64,000 nt of DNA from Streptomyces sp. NBC_00663 (GTDB lineage Bacteria > Actinomycetota > Actinomycetes > Streptomycetales > Streptomycetaceae). The stretch's first letter is position 1. The number at the start of each line of letters is the position of its first letter. Shown in pieces: positions 31,742-41,392 of this stretch. Under the pieces are notes generated by a model. The model had not been told where the DNA came from, did no database searches, and saw only the letters and a program-made list of their open reading frames with translations. Both the position numbers and the translations under genes were made by a program. The stretch is from the NCBI RefSeq assembly GCF_036226885.1, contig NZ_CP109027.1, forward strand, positions 3,844,001 through 3,908,000. The letters run 5' to 3'.

Positions 31742-32945
31742 AACCGCCCACCGTAGCCCCTGCCGGCACCGCCCCCGCCCGGGTGAGGAGGTCGGCGAGG
31801 CGGTCGGTGACCACTTCCGGGTGCTCCAGCATCACCAGATGCCCCGCGTCCGGCACCAGCACCAGCTCGGCGTCCGGCAGCAGCCCGGCGATGGCCTCAC
31901 TGTGCTCGCTGGGCGTGACGAGGTCCCCGATCCCGGCCAGCACGAGCACCGGGAGGTCGCTGAAGTGGGCGAGCGCCTCGGTCTTGTCGTGGTCGGTGAA
32001 CGCCGGGTAGAACTCCGCGACCACGTCGATCGGTGTCCCCTCGATCATCCGCTCGGCGAACCGGGCGACCGCCGGATCGACGTCCCGCGACGCGAACGAG
32101 TATCGCTTGATGATCCCGGCGAACAGGTCGGCGGTGGCCTGCCGGCCCTTCTCCACCAGCTCGGCCCGCTGCCCCAGCGCCTTCAGCAGCCCCGGCAGCA
32201 CTCGTCGCACCGCATTCACACCCGCGACGGGCAACCCGAAGTTGACCTCGCCGAGCCGACCGGAGGACGTCCCGACCAGAGCCACGGCGACGACCCGCTC
32301 CGCCACCAGCTCCGGATACTGGTCGGCGAGCGCCATGACGGTCATGCCGCCCATCGAGTGCCCGACGAGCACCAGCGGCCCTTCGGGCGCGGCGGCGTCG
32401 ATGACGGCCTTCAGATCACGCCCGAGCTGGTCGATGTCGACCGGCACGCCGTCCTGCACCTGCCGGACCCCGCGCCCGGACCGCCCGTGGCTGCGCTGGT
32501 CCCAGTGCACAGTCCGGACGACACCGCGCAGCGCGGCCCGCTGGAAGTGCCAGGAGTCCTGGCTCAGGCAGTACCCGTGGCTGAAGACGACGGTGACGGG
32601 CAGCGGCGCCTTGCGCCCGAAGAGCCGCCGCCGACGAGGCGCGGACCCGCCCTCCGGCTCCACCTCGTCGACCTCGTAGTACAGCTCCGTGCCGTCGTCG
32701 GCGTACGCCTTCCCGGGCATGCCGCGCAGCGAGCCGTACGGCCCGGCCGAGTCCAGTGCGAGCCGCGCCTTCTTCCGCATGCCGCGTCCGACGGTCATCC
32801 GCTCCAGGGCGACACCGGCCGCGGCGCCCGCGGCGACGACCCCTATCGCGGCACCGGCGATCCCGGTCGCCCGGCGCCAGTTCCCGGCGGCCGCCCCCGT
32901 GGCGGCGGCGACGGCCAGGGCGGCCTCCGCACTGCTCTCGCTCAC
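31713..32945 (-). CDS. Alpha/beta hydrolase with N-terminal membrane segment
   Basis: A 410-residue protein from GTG. A Gly/Ala-rich hydrophobic stretch near residues 25-48 (ATGIAGAAIGVVAAGAAAGVAL) may anchor it to the membrane. The hydrolase fold has VVFSHGYCLSQDSWHFQ (oxyanion loop), WDQRSHGRSGRG, the nucleophile elbow VGHSMGGMTVMAL, the acid in GIGDLVTP and the catalytic His in PDAGHLVMLEHPE. Substrate unknown. It lies between alr and tsaE, an arrangement I associate with streptomycetes. Confidence 0.9.
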   Translation of the reverse strand: MSESSAEAALAVAAATGAAAGNWRRATGIAGAAIGVVAAGAAAGVALERMTVGRGMRKKARLALDSAGPYGSLRGMPGKAYADDGTELYYEVDEVEPEGGSAPRRRRLFGRKAPLPVTVVFSHGYCLSQDSWHFQRAALRGVVRTVHWDQRSHGRSGRGVRQVQDGVPVDIDQLGRDLKAVIDAAAPEGPLVLVGHSMGGMTVMALADQYPELVAERVVAVALVGTSSGRLGEVNFGLPVAGVNAVRRVLPGLLKALGQRAELVEKGRQATADLFAGIIKRYSFASRDVDPAVARFAERMIEGTPIDVVAEFYPAFTDHDKTEALAHFSDLPVLVLAGIGDLVTPSEHSEAIAGLLPDAELVLVPDAGHLVMLEHPEVVTDRLADLLTRAGAVPAGATVGGYGSSTAQPG

Positions 32946-32996
32946 GTACCGCTCCTCTTCGCCTGGGCACTGGACTGCTGGTCACTGCTGGGCCGG

Positions 32997-34169
32997 TTAC
33001 CCAGCTTGTCCCTCGTTCACATAGACGCGGGGAACACGAGTTCCGATCCGGGTGACGATCTCGTACGCGATGGTCCCCGCCGCCTGCGCCCAGTCCTCGG
33101 CGGTGGGTTCGCCGCGGTCGCCGGGCCCGAAGAGTACGGCCTCGCTTCCGACGGCGGGCTCGTCGCCCCCCAGATCGACGACGAACTGGTCCATGGCCAC
33201 CCGACCGGCCACGGTCCGCCACTTCCCGCCGACCAGCACGGGCCCGGTGCCGGAGGCGTGCCGCGGGACGCCGTCCGCGTACCCGACCGGGATGAGTCCG
33301 AGGGTGGTGTCGCCCGGGGTGACGTAGTGATGCCCGTAGCTGACCCCGTGTCCGCCCGGCACCCGCTTCACCAGGGCGACGGACGCGCTGAGCGTCATCA
33401 CCGGCCGCAGTCCCAGGTCGGCCGAGCTGCCGAGCTCCGGGCTGGGCGAGATGCCGTAGACGGCGACGCCGGTGCGCACCAGGTCGAAGTGGGCCTCGGG
33501 AAGGGTCAGGGTCGCGGGCGAGTTGGCGATGTGCCGCACCTCGGGGCGCACGCCTGCCTGTTCGGCGTACGCGAGCATCTCGCGGAACGTGGTGAGCTGG
33601 GCGGCGATGGAGGGATGCCCGGGTTCGTCGGCGCAGGCGAAGTGCGACCAGAGCCCGGTGATCCGGATGATCCCCTCGGCCTCTGCCCGCAGCGCATGGC
33701 CCACCAGCTCGGCCCAGTCGTCCCCGGGCTGGCACCCGTTCCGCCCGAGCCCGGTGTCGCCCTTGAGCTGCACCCGCGCGGTCTTCCCGACAGCACGAGC
33801 GGCGTCGACAACCTCCAGCAGCGCCCACATCCCGCTCACGGACACATCGAGATCGGCCTCGACGGCTTCCCGCCAGGGCCCGCCCGGGGTCCACAGCCAG
33901 CACATGATCCGCACACCGTCGATCCCGGCGGCCCGCAGCGCGAGGGCCTCTTCAGGCGTGGCGGTGCCCAGCCACTCCGCCCCGGCCTCCACGGCCGCAC
34001 GAGCACAAGGCACCGCCCCGTGCCCGTACGCGTCGGACTTGACCACGGCCATCAGAGCCGCCCCCGGCGCGAGGGCGCGCAGGGTCCGCACGTTGGCCCG
34101 CAGGGCGGCCAGATCAATCTCGGCCCGAGCACGCAGGGCCACGCCCGACCGGGCAACAGTCTCACTCAT
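32997..34169 (-). CDS. alr: Alanine racemase
   Basis: A 390-residue PLP enzyme. The cofactor lysine is in AVVKSDAYGHGAVPCA, RVQLKGDTGLGRNG is a conserved barrel segment, and the catalytic tyrosine region follows SYGHHYVTPGDTTLGLIPVGYADG; DQFVVDLGG is in the C-terminal beta domain. It interconverts L- and D-alanine for peptidoglycan. The gene follows the duplicated nnr tail and precedes the hydrolase gene. Confidence 0.97.
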   Translation of the reverse strand: MSETVARSGVALRARAEIDLAALRANVRTLRALAPGAALMAVVKSDAYGHGAVPCARAAVEAGAEWLGTATPEEALALRAAGIDGVRIMCWLWTPGGPWREAVEADLDVSVSGMWALLEVVDAARAVGKTARVQLKGDTGLGRNGCQPGDDWAELVGHALRAEAEGIIRITGLWSHFACADEPGHPSIAAQLTTFREMLAYAEQAGVRPEVRHIANSPATLTLPEAHFDLVRTGVAVYGISPSPELGSSADLGLRPVMTLSASVALVKRVPGGHGVSYGHHYVTPGDTTLGLIPVGYADGVPRHASGTGPVLVGGKWRTVAGRVAMDQFVVDLGGDEPAVGSEAVLFGPGDRGEPTAEDWAQAAGTIAYEIVTRIGTRVPRVYVNEGQAG

Positions 34170-34208
34170 GACGCCCCCAGTCTCTCAGAGGCCCGCACGC
34201 CCCCGCCG

Positions 34209-34626
34209 TACGCCCACACTCCGGGTCGCCGCCCCCGCTGCGACCCGTCAACACGACGATCACCCACCCCGCACATCCCGCCACGCCCCCAAAACCGCCT
34301 CCGCCACATCACACGCCCCCACCGGAACCCCGCCCGCCACAAACCGCCCAGCCAGCCCATGTCGACACGCCGCCACACCCCCGCCGCACCCCCGCACTCC
34401 GGATCGCCACCCCACCCCCCGCCGCAGCCCGTCAACGCGACCATCACCCACCCCGCACATCCCGCCACGCCCCCGGAACCGCCTCCGCCACATCACACGC
34501 CCCCACCGGAACCCCGTCCGCCACAAACCGCCCGGCCAGCCCATGTCGACACGCCGCCACACCCCCGCACTCCGGGTCGCCGCCCCTCCCCCCCCCCCCC
34601 CCGGCCGCAGCCCGTCAACGCGACCG
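34209..34626. repeat. Decayed tandem duplication of the nnr 3' end
   Basis: This 457-base gap between alr and nnr holds two extra copies, each 183-184 bp, of the last about 120 bp of nnr plus about 62 bp of downstream sequence. Copies begin at 34260 and 34444; the functional gene end begins at 34627. Part of the spacer also recurs at 34209-34259. Translated on the minus strand the copies still give stretches like VAEAVLGAWRDVRGG, but in shifted or broken frames. They are noncoding relics. A run of 15 C's lies at 34588-34602. Confidence 0.85.
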
Positions 34627-36060
34627 TCACCCGCCCCGCACATCCCGCCACGCCCCCGGAATCGCCTCCGCCACATCACGCGCCCCCACCGGAGCCCCGT
34701 CCGCCGCGTACCGTCCGGCCAGTCCGTGCAGATACGCCGCCGCGCTCCCGGCGTCCAGTGCCCCGAGGCCGGCCGCCAGCAGTGACCCCGCGAGGCCTGA
34801 CAGCACGTCCCCGCTGCCCGCGGTGGCCAGCCAGGCCGTCCCGGTCGGATTCACGCGCACGGCACCGCCGGCGGCATCGGCGACGAGCGTGGTCGACCCC
34901 TTGAGCAGCACGGTCGCGGAGTACCGCGCGGCAAGCTCCCGCGCCGAGGCCAGCCGGGCCCCCTCGACCTGCCCGCGCTCCACCCCGAGCAGCGCGGCGG
35001 CCTCCCCGGCGTGCGGCGTCATGAGGGTGGGCGCGCTCCGTCGGCGTACGGCGTCCCGCCCGGCCAGCCGCAGGCCGTCCGCGTCGATCAGTACCGGCAC
35101 ATCGGCCGACAGCACCTCCTCCACGGCGGAGGCGTCGTCCCCGGCGCCGGGTCCCACGACCCAGGCCTGCACCCGCCCGGCCTGCTTCGGTCCCCCCGCG
35201 GAGACGAGCGTCTCGGGGAAACGGGCGATCACCGCGTCCCCGGCGGGCCCCACGTACCGCACCGCTCCGGCCCCGCCGCGCAGCGCCCCGGCGACGGCCA
35301 GCACCGCCGCCCCGGGGTAACGGGCCGACCCGGCGGCGATCCCGACGACACCCCGCCGGTACTTGTCGCTCTCGCCGGTGGGCGCGGGCAGCAGCGCCGC
35401 GACGTCGGCATGGTGCAGGGCCTCCAGCTCGGCGCCGGCCGGCAGCTCAAGGCCGATGTCGACCAGCCGCACCGACCCGGCGTACTCCCGCGCGGGATCG
35501 ATCAGCAGCCCCGGCTTGTGCGTCCCGAAGGTGACGGTGAGGTCGGCGCGTACGGCGCTGCCGTGCACCTCGCCGGTGTCGGCGTCGACCCCGCTCGGCA
35601 GATCGACGGCGACGACGGCGGCACGGGACCGCTCGGTGACGGCGGCCAGCCGGGCCGCGTCCGGCCGGAGCCCGCCCTTGCCCCCGATCCCGACGATGCC
35701 GTCGAGAACCAGGTCGGCCCGCGAGATCACGCCCTCCGCGGCGTCGGCTTCGACGACGCCACCCCCGGCCCGCCGCAGCGCGGCCAGCCCGCCGGCATGG
35801 GCCCGCTCCGGCGCGAGCAGCACGGCGGCGACCCCGGCCCCCCGCCGGGCGAGCCGGGCCCCGGCGTACAGCGCGTCGCCCCCGTTGTCCCCGCTGCCGA
35901 CGAGCAGCACGACCCGCCGCCCGTACACCCGGCCCAGCAGATCGGCGCAGGCGGCGGCCAGCCCGGCGGCGGCCCGCTGCATGAGCGTGCCCTCCGGCAA
36001 CCGTGCCATGAGCTCCCGCTCGGCGGCCCTGACCGTCTCCACGCTGTAAGCAGTACGCAT
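34627..36060 (-). CDS. nnr: Bifunctional NAD(P)H-hydrate epimerase / ADP-dependent dehydratase
   Basis: A 477-residue fusion protein starting MRTAYSVETVRAAERELMAR. The N-terminal YjeF-N epimerase domain contains VLLVGSGDNGGDALYAG and the C-terminal ribokinase-like dehydratase domain contains PTLMTPHAGEAAALLG, TVLLKGSTTLVAD and WLATAGSGDVLSGLAGSLLAAG. Together they repair hydrated NADH and NADPH. Its last about 40 codons have been duplicated twice downstream of the stop. Confidence 0.95.
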   Translation of the reverse strand: MRTAYSVETVRAAERELMARLPEGTLMQRAAAGLAAACADLLGRVYGRRVVLLVGSGDNGGDALYAGARLARRGAGVAAVLLAPERAHAGGLAALRRAGGGVVEADAAEGVISRADLVLDGIVGIGGKGGLRPDAARLAAVTERSRAAVVAVDLPSGVDADTGEVHGSAVRADLTVTFGTHKPGLLIDPAREYAGSVRLVDIGLELPAGAELEALHHADVAALLPAPTGESDKYRRGVVGIAAGSARYPGAAVLAVAGALRGGAGAVRYVGPAGDAVIARFPETLVSAGGPKQAGRVQAWVVGPGAGDDASAVEEVLSADVPVLIDADGLRLAGRDAVRRRSAPTLMTPHAGEAAALLGVERGQVEGARLASARELAARYSATVLLKGSTTLVADAAGGAVRVNPTGTAWLATAGSGDVLSGLAGSLLAAGLGALDAGSAAAYLHGLAGRYAADGAPVGARDVAEAIPGAWRDVRGG

Positions 36061-36080
36061 GGAGAGGAGTCTCCCCGCTG

Positions 36081-36452
36081 CTACCCCTCCGCCACCACAA
36101 CCGCCGAGGCGACACCGGCATCGTGACTGAGCGACACATGCCAGGACCGCACACCGAGTTCGGCCGCCCGGGCGGCGACACTCCCCGAGACCCGCAGCCG
36201 GGGCTGCCCACTGTCCTCGACGTACACCTCGGCATCGGTCCACAGCAGCCCGGCGGGCGCCCCCAGCGCCTTGGCCAGGGCCTCCTTCGCGGCGAAGCGG
36301 GCGGCGAGGGAGGCCACACCCCGCCGTTCCCCGCTCGGCAGGAACAACTCGCTCTCCACGAACAGCCGCTGCGCCATCCCGGGCGTGCGCTCCAGCGACA
36401 CCGCGAACCGCTCGATCTCCGCCACGTCGATACCGACCCCGATGATGCTCAT
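36081..36452 (-). CDS. acpS: Holo-[acyl-carrier-protein] synthase
   Basis: A 123-residue AcpS-type phosphopantetheinyl transferase. GVGIDVAEIERFAVSL carries the metal-binding Asp and RFAAKEALAKALG the second catalytic motif; WHVSLSHDAGVASAVVVAEG closes the fold. It activates acyl carrier proteins for fatty-acid and type II polyketide synthesis. It lies 20 bases upstream of nnr in the same direction, so they probably share a transcript. Confidence 0.96.
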   Translation of the reverse strand: MSIIGVGIDVAEIERFAVSLERTPGMAQRLFVESELFLPSGERRGVASLAARFAAKEALAKALGAPAGLLWTDAEVYVEDSGQPRLRVSGSVAARAAELGVRSWHVSLSHDAGVASAVVVAEG

Positions 36453-36617
36453 GCCGAGCACCCTACGGAAGACCCCACCCGCGCAACGCCCACCGCCCCG
36501 GCCCCGCTCCACACGAAGTGATGCACCAGGCCCGATTCCCGTGTGTCCACGCGGAGTTGGAACCACGATCACCACAGACTGCGACGGTCTCCCCCTCTCG
36601 AGAAAAGATCGGCACCT

Positions 36618-37409
36618 GTGGAAGTCCGGCTGCTCAACAACTTCACCACCACCGCCCTGGCCACCCTGCTCGTGGGCAGCGCCCTGCTCATCGGAGTGGC
36701 CGGTGTCGCGCTGATGCGCTGGCGGTTCCGGCACCTGGTGGACACCGGCGAGCACAACGACATGATCGGCGTCGTGCTCGGGATGTACGCCGCGATCTAC
36801 GGCATCATCCTCGCCTTCGTCGTCGTCGCCGAGTGGGAGAGCCTCAACGCCGCGACCACCAACGTCGCCGCCGAGGCCTCCCAGACCGCAGAGGTGCTGC
36901 GCACCGCCGACGCCTTCCCCGCCGGCGAGCGGGAGCGGATCACCGCGGCGATGCACGACTACGTCCACTCCGTCGTCGATGACCAGTGGCCCCTGATGCG
37001 CGAGGGCAGGCCCGACCCCTATCTGACCGAGCCCCAGATCAAGGGCCTGTACAAGGCGTTCCAGGACTACGAGCCCCGCACCGAGACCCAGAAGGCGTAC
37101 TACTCCGAGGCCGTCTCCACGCTCGGCTCACTCGCCTCGGCCCGCCGCACCCGTCTCTCGGACTCCCAGCAGCAGCTCCCGGTCCTGCTCAGCGTCCTCG
37201 TCTACGGCGGCGCGCTCATCATGCTGCCCCTGACCTTCCTCTACGGCATCCGGGACGTACGCGCCCAGCTGATGTTCGTGACGTCGGTCGCGGTGCTGAT
37301 CGGGGTGAGCGTGCTGCTGTGTCTGACCCTCGACCGGCCGTTCTCGGGGGACCTGGCGGTGAGCCCGGAACCGTTCAGACAAGGCGTACTGGCCCAGTTC
37401 TGGCGGTGA
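36618..37409 (+). CDS. DUF4239-type membrane protein
   Basis: A 263-residue protein from the GTG at 36618. Two N-terminal transmembrane segments (ALATLLVGSALLIGVAGVALM and VVLGMYAAIYGIILAFVVVAEWE) and two C-terminal ones (LPVLLSVLVYGGALIMLPLTFLYG and LMFVTSVAVLIGVSVLLCLTL) frame a helical soluble region. This two-plus-two layout is that of DUF4239, bestrophin-like proteins; function unknown. Longer starts are possible because the frame is open to 36543, but the region before GTG is not hydrophobic or conserved-looking. Confidence 0.82.
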   Translation: MEVRLLNNFTTTALATLLVGSALLIGVAGVALMRWRFRHLVDTGEHNDMIGVVLGMYAAIYGIILAFVVVAEWESLNAATTNVAAEASQTAEVLRTADAFPAGERERITAAMHDYVHSVVDDQWPLMREGRPDPYLTEPQIKGLYKAFQDYEPRTETQKAYYSEAVSTLGSLASARRTRLSDSQQQLPVLLSVLVYGGALIMLPLTFLYGIRDVRAQLMFVTSVAVLIGVSVLLCLTLDRPFSGDLAVSPEPFRQGVLAQFWR

Positions 37410-37428
37410 CGGGCTCGCCGCGGGTCAC

Positions 37429-39276
37429 TCACTCCACCGTCACCGACTTCGCCAGGTTCCGCGGCTGGTCCACCTCGTTGCCCCGGGCCGTCGCCAGCTC
37501 ACACGCGAAGACCTGCAACGGGACGGTGGCGACCAGCGGCTGGAGCAGCGTCGGGGTGGCCGGGATCCGGATCAGATGGTCGGCGTACGGCACCACCGCC
37601 TCGTCCCCCTCCTCCGCGATGACGATGGTCCGGGCCCCGCGCGCCCGGATTTCCTGGATGTTGGACACGATCTTGTCGTGCAGCACCGACCGCCCGCGCG
37701 GCGACGGCACGACCACCACCACCGGCAGATCGTCCTCGATCAGCGCGATCGGCCCGTGCTTGAGCTCGCCCGCCGCGAACCCCTCGGCGTGCATGTAGGC
37801 GAGCTCCTTGAGCTTGAGGGCGCCTTCCAGCGCCACGGGGTAGCCGACGTGCCGCCCGAGGAACAGCACGGTGTCCTTGTCGGCGAGGGATCGCGCGAGC
37901 GCGCGTACCGGCTCCATCGTCTCCAGGACCCGGTCGACCTCGCCGGAGATCTTCGACAGGTCCCGGATGACGGCGACGATCTCGTCGCCCCACTTGGTGC
38001 CCCGCACCTGGCCCAGATACAGGGCGACCAGGTAGCACGCCACCAGCTGCGTCAGGAACGCCTTGGTCGAGGCGACCGCGACCTCCGGGCCGGCGTGCGT
38101 GTACAGCACGGCGTCGGACTCGCGCGGGATCGTCGAGCCGTTGGTGTTGCAGATGGCCAGCACCTTGGAGCCCTGCTCGCGCGCGTGCCGCAGCGCCATG
38201 AGCGTGTCCATGGTCTCGCCGGACTGGGAGATGGCGATCACCAGGGTCCGCGGGTCCAGGATCGGATCGCGGTAGCGGAACTCGCTGGCCAGCTCCACCT
38301 CGCAGGGGACCCGCGTCCAGTGCTCGATGGCGTACTTGGCGATCAGCCCCGCGTGGAAGGCCGTACCGCACGCGACCACGACGACCTTGTCGATCTCCCG
38401 CAGCACCCCCGGCGAAATCCGCACCTCGTCCAGGGTCAGCGACCCGGCCGCGTCGATGCGCCCGAGGAGCGTGTCGGCGACCGCCTTCGGCTGCTCGGCG
38501 ATCTCCTTGAGCATGAAGTAGTCGTAGCCGCCCTTCTCGGCGGCCGAGGCGTCCCAGTCCACGTGGTAGGACCTGACCTCCGCCGGACGGCCGTCGAAGC
38601 CGGTCACCGTCACCCCGTCGCGCCGCAGCTCGACGACCTGGTCCTGCCCGAGTTCGATCGCGGAGCGCGTATGGGCGATGAACGCGGCCACGTCCGAGGC
38701 GAGAAACGCCTCGGCCTCCCCGACGCCCACCACGAGCGGCGAGTTCCGGCGCGCCCCCACGACCACGTCCGGCTCGTCCGCGTGCACGGCGACCAGCGTG
38801 AACGCCCCGTCCAGGCGCCGGCACACCAGCCGCATCGCCTCGGCGAGGTCCCCGCAGGAGGAGAACTCCTCGGCGAGCAGATGGGCGACGACCTCGGTGT
38901 CGGTCTCGGACGCCAGATCGTGGCCGCGCTCCTCCAGTTCGGCCCGGAGCGCGGCGAAGTTCTCGATGATCCCGTTGTGGACGACGGCGACCCGACCGGC
39001 GTTGTCGAGGTGCGGATGCGCGTTGGCGTCCGTGGGCCCGCCGTGCGTGGCCCACCGGGTGTGTCCGATCCCGGTCCCGCCGGTCGGCAGCGGCCGGTCG
39101 ACCAGCTCCTTCTCCAGATTGACCAGCTTCCCGGCCTTCTTCGCGGCGGCGAGCCCGCCGTCGGCGAGGACGGCGACACCCGCCGAGTCGTACCCCCGGT
39201 ACTCCAGCCGCTTCAGTCCGGCCATCACGACCTCGAGCGCAGACTGCGACCCCACGTATCCCACGATTCCGCACAT
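37429..39276 (-). CDS. glmS: Glutamine-fructose-6-phosphate aminotransferase
   Basis: A 615-residue GlmS. The processed N-terminal cysteine is at position 2 of MCGIVGYVGSQ, the glutaminase domain has HTRWATHGGPTDANAHPH, and two SIS domains carry VVACGTAFHAGLIAKY, ISQSGETMDTLMALRHA and ELKHGPIALIE. It makes glucosamine-6-phosphate for peptidoglycan. No glmS ribozyme is seen upstream. With glmM nearby it covers two steps toward UDP-GlcNAc. It is divergent from coaA. Confidence 0.97.
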   Translation of the reverse strand: MCGIVGYVGSQSALEVVMAGLKRLEYRGYDSAGVAVLADGGLAAAKKAGKLVNLEKELVDRPLPTGGTGIGHTRWATHGGPTDANAHPHLDNAGRVAVVHNGIIENFAALRAELEERGHDLASETDTEVVAHLLAEEFSSCGDLAEAMRLVCRRLDGAFTLVAVHADEPDVVVGARRNSPLVVGVGEAEAFLASDVAAFIAHTRSAIELGQDQVVELRRDGVTVTGFDGRPAEVRSYHVDWDASAAEKGGYDYFMLKEIAEQPKAVADTLLGRIDAAGSLTLDEVRISPGVLREIDKVVVVACGTAFHAGLIAKYAIEHWTRVPCEVELASEFRYRDPILDPRTLVIAISQSGETMDTLMALRHAREQGSKVLAICNTNGSTIPRESDAVLYTHAGPEVAVASTKAFLTQLVACYLVALYLGQVRGTKWGDEIVAVIRDLSKISGEVDRVLETMEPVRALARSLADKDTVLFLGRHVGYPVALEGALKLKELAYMHAEGFAAGELKHGPIALIEDDLPVVVVVPSPRGRSVLHDKIVSNIQEIRARGARTIVIAEEGDEAVVPYADHLIRIPATPTLLQPLVATVPLQVFACELATARGNEVDQPRNLAKSVTVE

Positions 39277-39445
39277 GCGCGGCAGCCTACGCACGATCGG
39301 CCGGCCAAAAGGCCTTCCGTGTGCCCGATATCGGAAATTCCCACGGCCATACGAACGCGGTGGTAAGGGCCGGGGCGTACGAGCCTCGGTCGAGGCGTGA
39401 CGGACCCCACCCGCCAACTCGTTCAAACTCCGTTAACAATGGACT

Positions 39446-40435
39446 GTGATCTCTCCGGTCTCCTCGACCTCCCGGAGCGCCCACCGGAACAGGCCGGAGG
39501 CGACTCCCTACGTCGACCTCACCCGTGCCGAGTGGAGCGCGCTGCGCCACAAGACGCCCCTGCCCCTGACGGCGGAGGAGGTCGAGCGACTGCGCGGCCT
39601 CGGCGACGTCATCGACCTCGACGAGGTGCGGGACATCTACCTCCCGCTCTCCCGCCTCCTCAACCTCTACATCGGTGCCACGGACGGCCTCAGAGGCGCC
39701 CTGAACACCTTCCTCGGCGAGACGGGCACCCAGACCGGCACCCCGTTCGTCATAGGGGTCGCGGGCTCGGTCGCCGGCGGCAAGTCCACCGTCGCCCGTC
39801 TCCTCCAGGCCCTGCTCTCCCGCTGGCCCGAGCACCCGCGCGTCGAGCGCGTGACGACCGACGGCTTCCTGCTGCCCACCAAGGAGCTCCAGGCACGCGG
39901 TCTGATGTCCAGGAAGGGCTTCCCCGAGTCGTACGACCGCCGGGCCCTGACCAAGTTCGTCGCCGACATCAAGGCGGGCAAGGGCGAGGTCACGGCACCC
40001 GTCTACTCCCACCTCATCTACGACATCGTCCCCGACGAGAAGCTCGTGGTGCGCCGCCCGGACATCCTGATCGTCGAGGGCCTCAACGTCCTCCAGCCGG
40101 CGCTCCCCGGCAAGGACGGCCGCACCCGCGTCGGACTCGCCGACTACTTCGACTTCAGCGTGTACATCGACGCCAACCCCGACGACGTCGAGCGCTGGTA
40201 CCTCAACCGCTTCAAGAAGCTGCGCCAGACGGCCTTCCAGGACCCCAACTCGTACTTCCGCAAGTACACCCAGGTCTCCGAGGAGGAGGCCCTGGACTAC
40301 GCCCGCACGCAGTGGCGCACCATCAACAAGCCGAACCTGGTGGAGAACATCGCCCCCACCCGGGGCCGGGCCACCCTCGTCATCCGCAAGGGACCGGACC
40401 ACAAAGTCCGCCGCCTGAGCCTGCGCAAGCTGTAG
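39446..40435 (+). CDS. coaA: Type I pantothenate kinase
   Basis: A 329-residue CoaA from a GTG at 39446. The P-loop GVAGSVAGGKSTVARLL is near residue 108, followed by VERVTTDGFLLPTKEL, RKGFPESYDRRAL and VEGLNVLQP. It phosphorylates pantothenate in the first step of coenzyme A synthesis. The ribosome binding site is weak, so the exact start is less sure than the identity. It is divergent from glmS across a 169-base gap that must contain both promoters. Confidence 0.96.
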   Translation: MISPVSSTSRSAHRNRPEATPYVDLTRAEWSALRHKTPLPLTAEEVERLRGLGDVIDLDEVRDIYLPLSRLLNLYIGATDGLRGALNTFLGETGTQTGTPFVIGVAGSVAGGKSTVARLLQALLSRWPEHPRVERVTTDGFLLPTKELQARGLMSRKGFPESYDRRALTKFVADIKAGKGEVTAPVYSHLIYDIVPDEKLVVRRPDILIVEGLNVLQPALPGKDGRTRVGLADYFDFSVYIDANPDDVERWYLNRFKKLRQTAFQDPNSYFRKYTQVSEEEALDYARTQWRTINKPNLVENIAPTRGRATLVIRKGPDHKVRRLSLRKL

Positions 40436-40474
40436 CCCGGCCTGTTGGAAAAAGGCGTCTGTTAGAAAGGCGTC

Positions 40475-41392
40475 ATGCTGCATCTGCGCCTGATCACCCC
40501 GGCCGAGAAGACCGACGACGTGGTCCGACTGATCGAGAAGACGGTCGGCACCACGCACCTGGTCGTGGTCCCGGGCGCCGCCCGCAACCCGGCCGGCGAC
40601 GTGGTGATGTGCGACGTGGCCCGCGAGGCGGGCGACGAACTCATTGGCGCGCTGAGGGAGTTGGACCTCGACAAGTCGGGTTCCATCGCCGTCGAGAACA
40701 TTGACCTGTCCTTGTCCAAGCGGGCGGACAAGGCTGAGGAGGAGGCCCCCGGCGAAGGCGCGGACGCGGTCCTGTGGGAGCACCTCACCGACGCCACCCA
40801 CGAGGAGTCGACGCTCTCCATCACCTACGTCGCCTTCATCACCCTGGCCACCATGATCGCGGCCTGCGGTGTGGTCCTCGACAACGCGATCCTGATCGTC
40901 GGCGCGATGGCCGTCGGACCGGAGTTCGGCCCCCTGGCCGCCTTCAGCACGGCGATCGTCCAGCGCCACCCCCGACTGGCGCTGCGCTCCCTGATCGCCC
41001 TGCTGGTGGGCTTCGCGGTGGCCATGCTGGTGACGGTCGGTTTCAGCTACTTCATGGACGGCGTGCACCTGTTCAGCGCCGAGCAGCTGGACGGGCCACG
41101 CCCCAACACCAACTTCATCTACCGGCCGGACTGGTTCTCGTTCGTGGTGGCGGTCCTCGCCGGCTGCGCGGGCACGCTGTCCCTCACCTCGGCCAAGTCG
41201 GGCGCCCTGGTGGGCGTCGCCATCTCGGTGACCACGGTCCCGGCAGCCGCCAACGCGGCGGTCGCCTTCAGCTACAGCGAGTACAAGCAGGCGTGGGGCT
41301 CCACGGAACAACTCCTCCTGAACCTACTGGGAATCGTCCTGGCAGGAACACTTACCCTGCTCTTCCAGAAATGGCTCTGGAGACGCCCCTGA
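40475..41392 (+). CDS. DUF389 membrane protein
   Basis: A 305-residue protein. An N-terminal ferredoxin-like domain of about 85 residues (MLHLRLITPAEKTDDVVRLI) is followed by a linker and about six hydrophobic segments, including ITLATMIAACGVVLDNAILIVGAM and FGPLAAFSTAIVQRHPRLAL, with AMAVGPEFGPLA as the family's most recognisable stretch. DUF389 proteins are of unknown function. The gene lies 39 bases after coaA and its stop is embedded in a dispersed repeat. Confidence 0.88.
   Translation: MLHLRLITPAEKTDDVVRLIEKTVGTTHLVVVPGAARNPAGDVVMCDVAREAGDELIGALRELDLDKSGSIAVENIDLSLSKRADKAEEEAPGEGADAVLWEHLTDATHEESTLSITYVAFITLATMIAACGVVLDNAILIVGAMAVGPEFGPLAAFSTAIVQRHPRLALRSLIALLVGFAVAMLVTVGFSYFMDGVHLFSAEQLDGPRPNTNFIYRPDWFSFVVAVLAGCAGTLSLTSAKSGALVGVAISVTTVPAAANAAVAFSYSEYKQAWGSTEQLLLNLLGIVLAGTLTLLFQKWLWRRP

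Noticed and set aside
34260..34679. Small Arg/Gly-rich proteins in the nnr-alr gap
   Set aside because: These frames are produced by the duplicated nnr tail read out of frame; they lack ribosome binding sites and plausible composition.
39277..39445. glmS ribozyme/riboswitch upstream of glmS
   Set aside because: No resemblance to the known ribozyme core was seen, and the element is characteristic of Firmicutes rather than actinobacteria.
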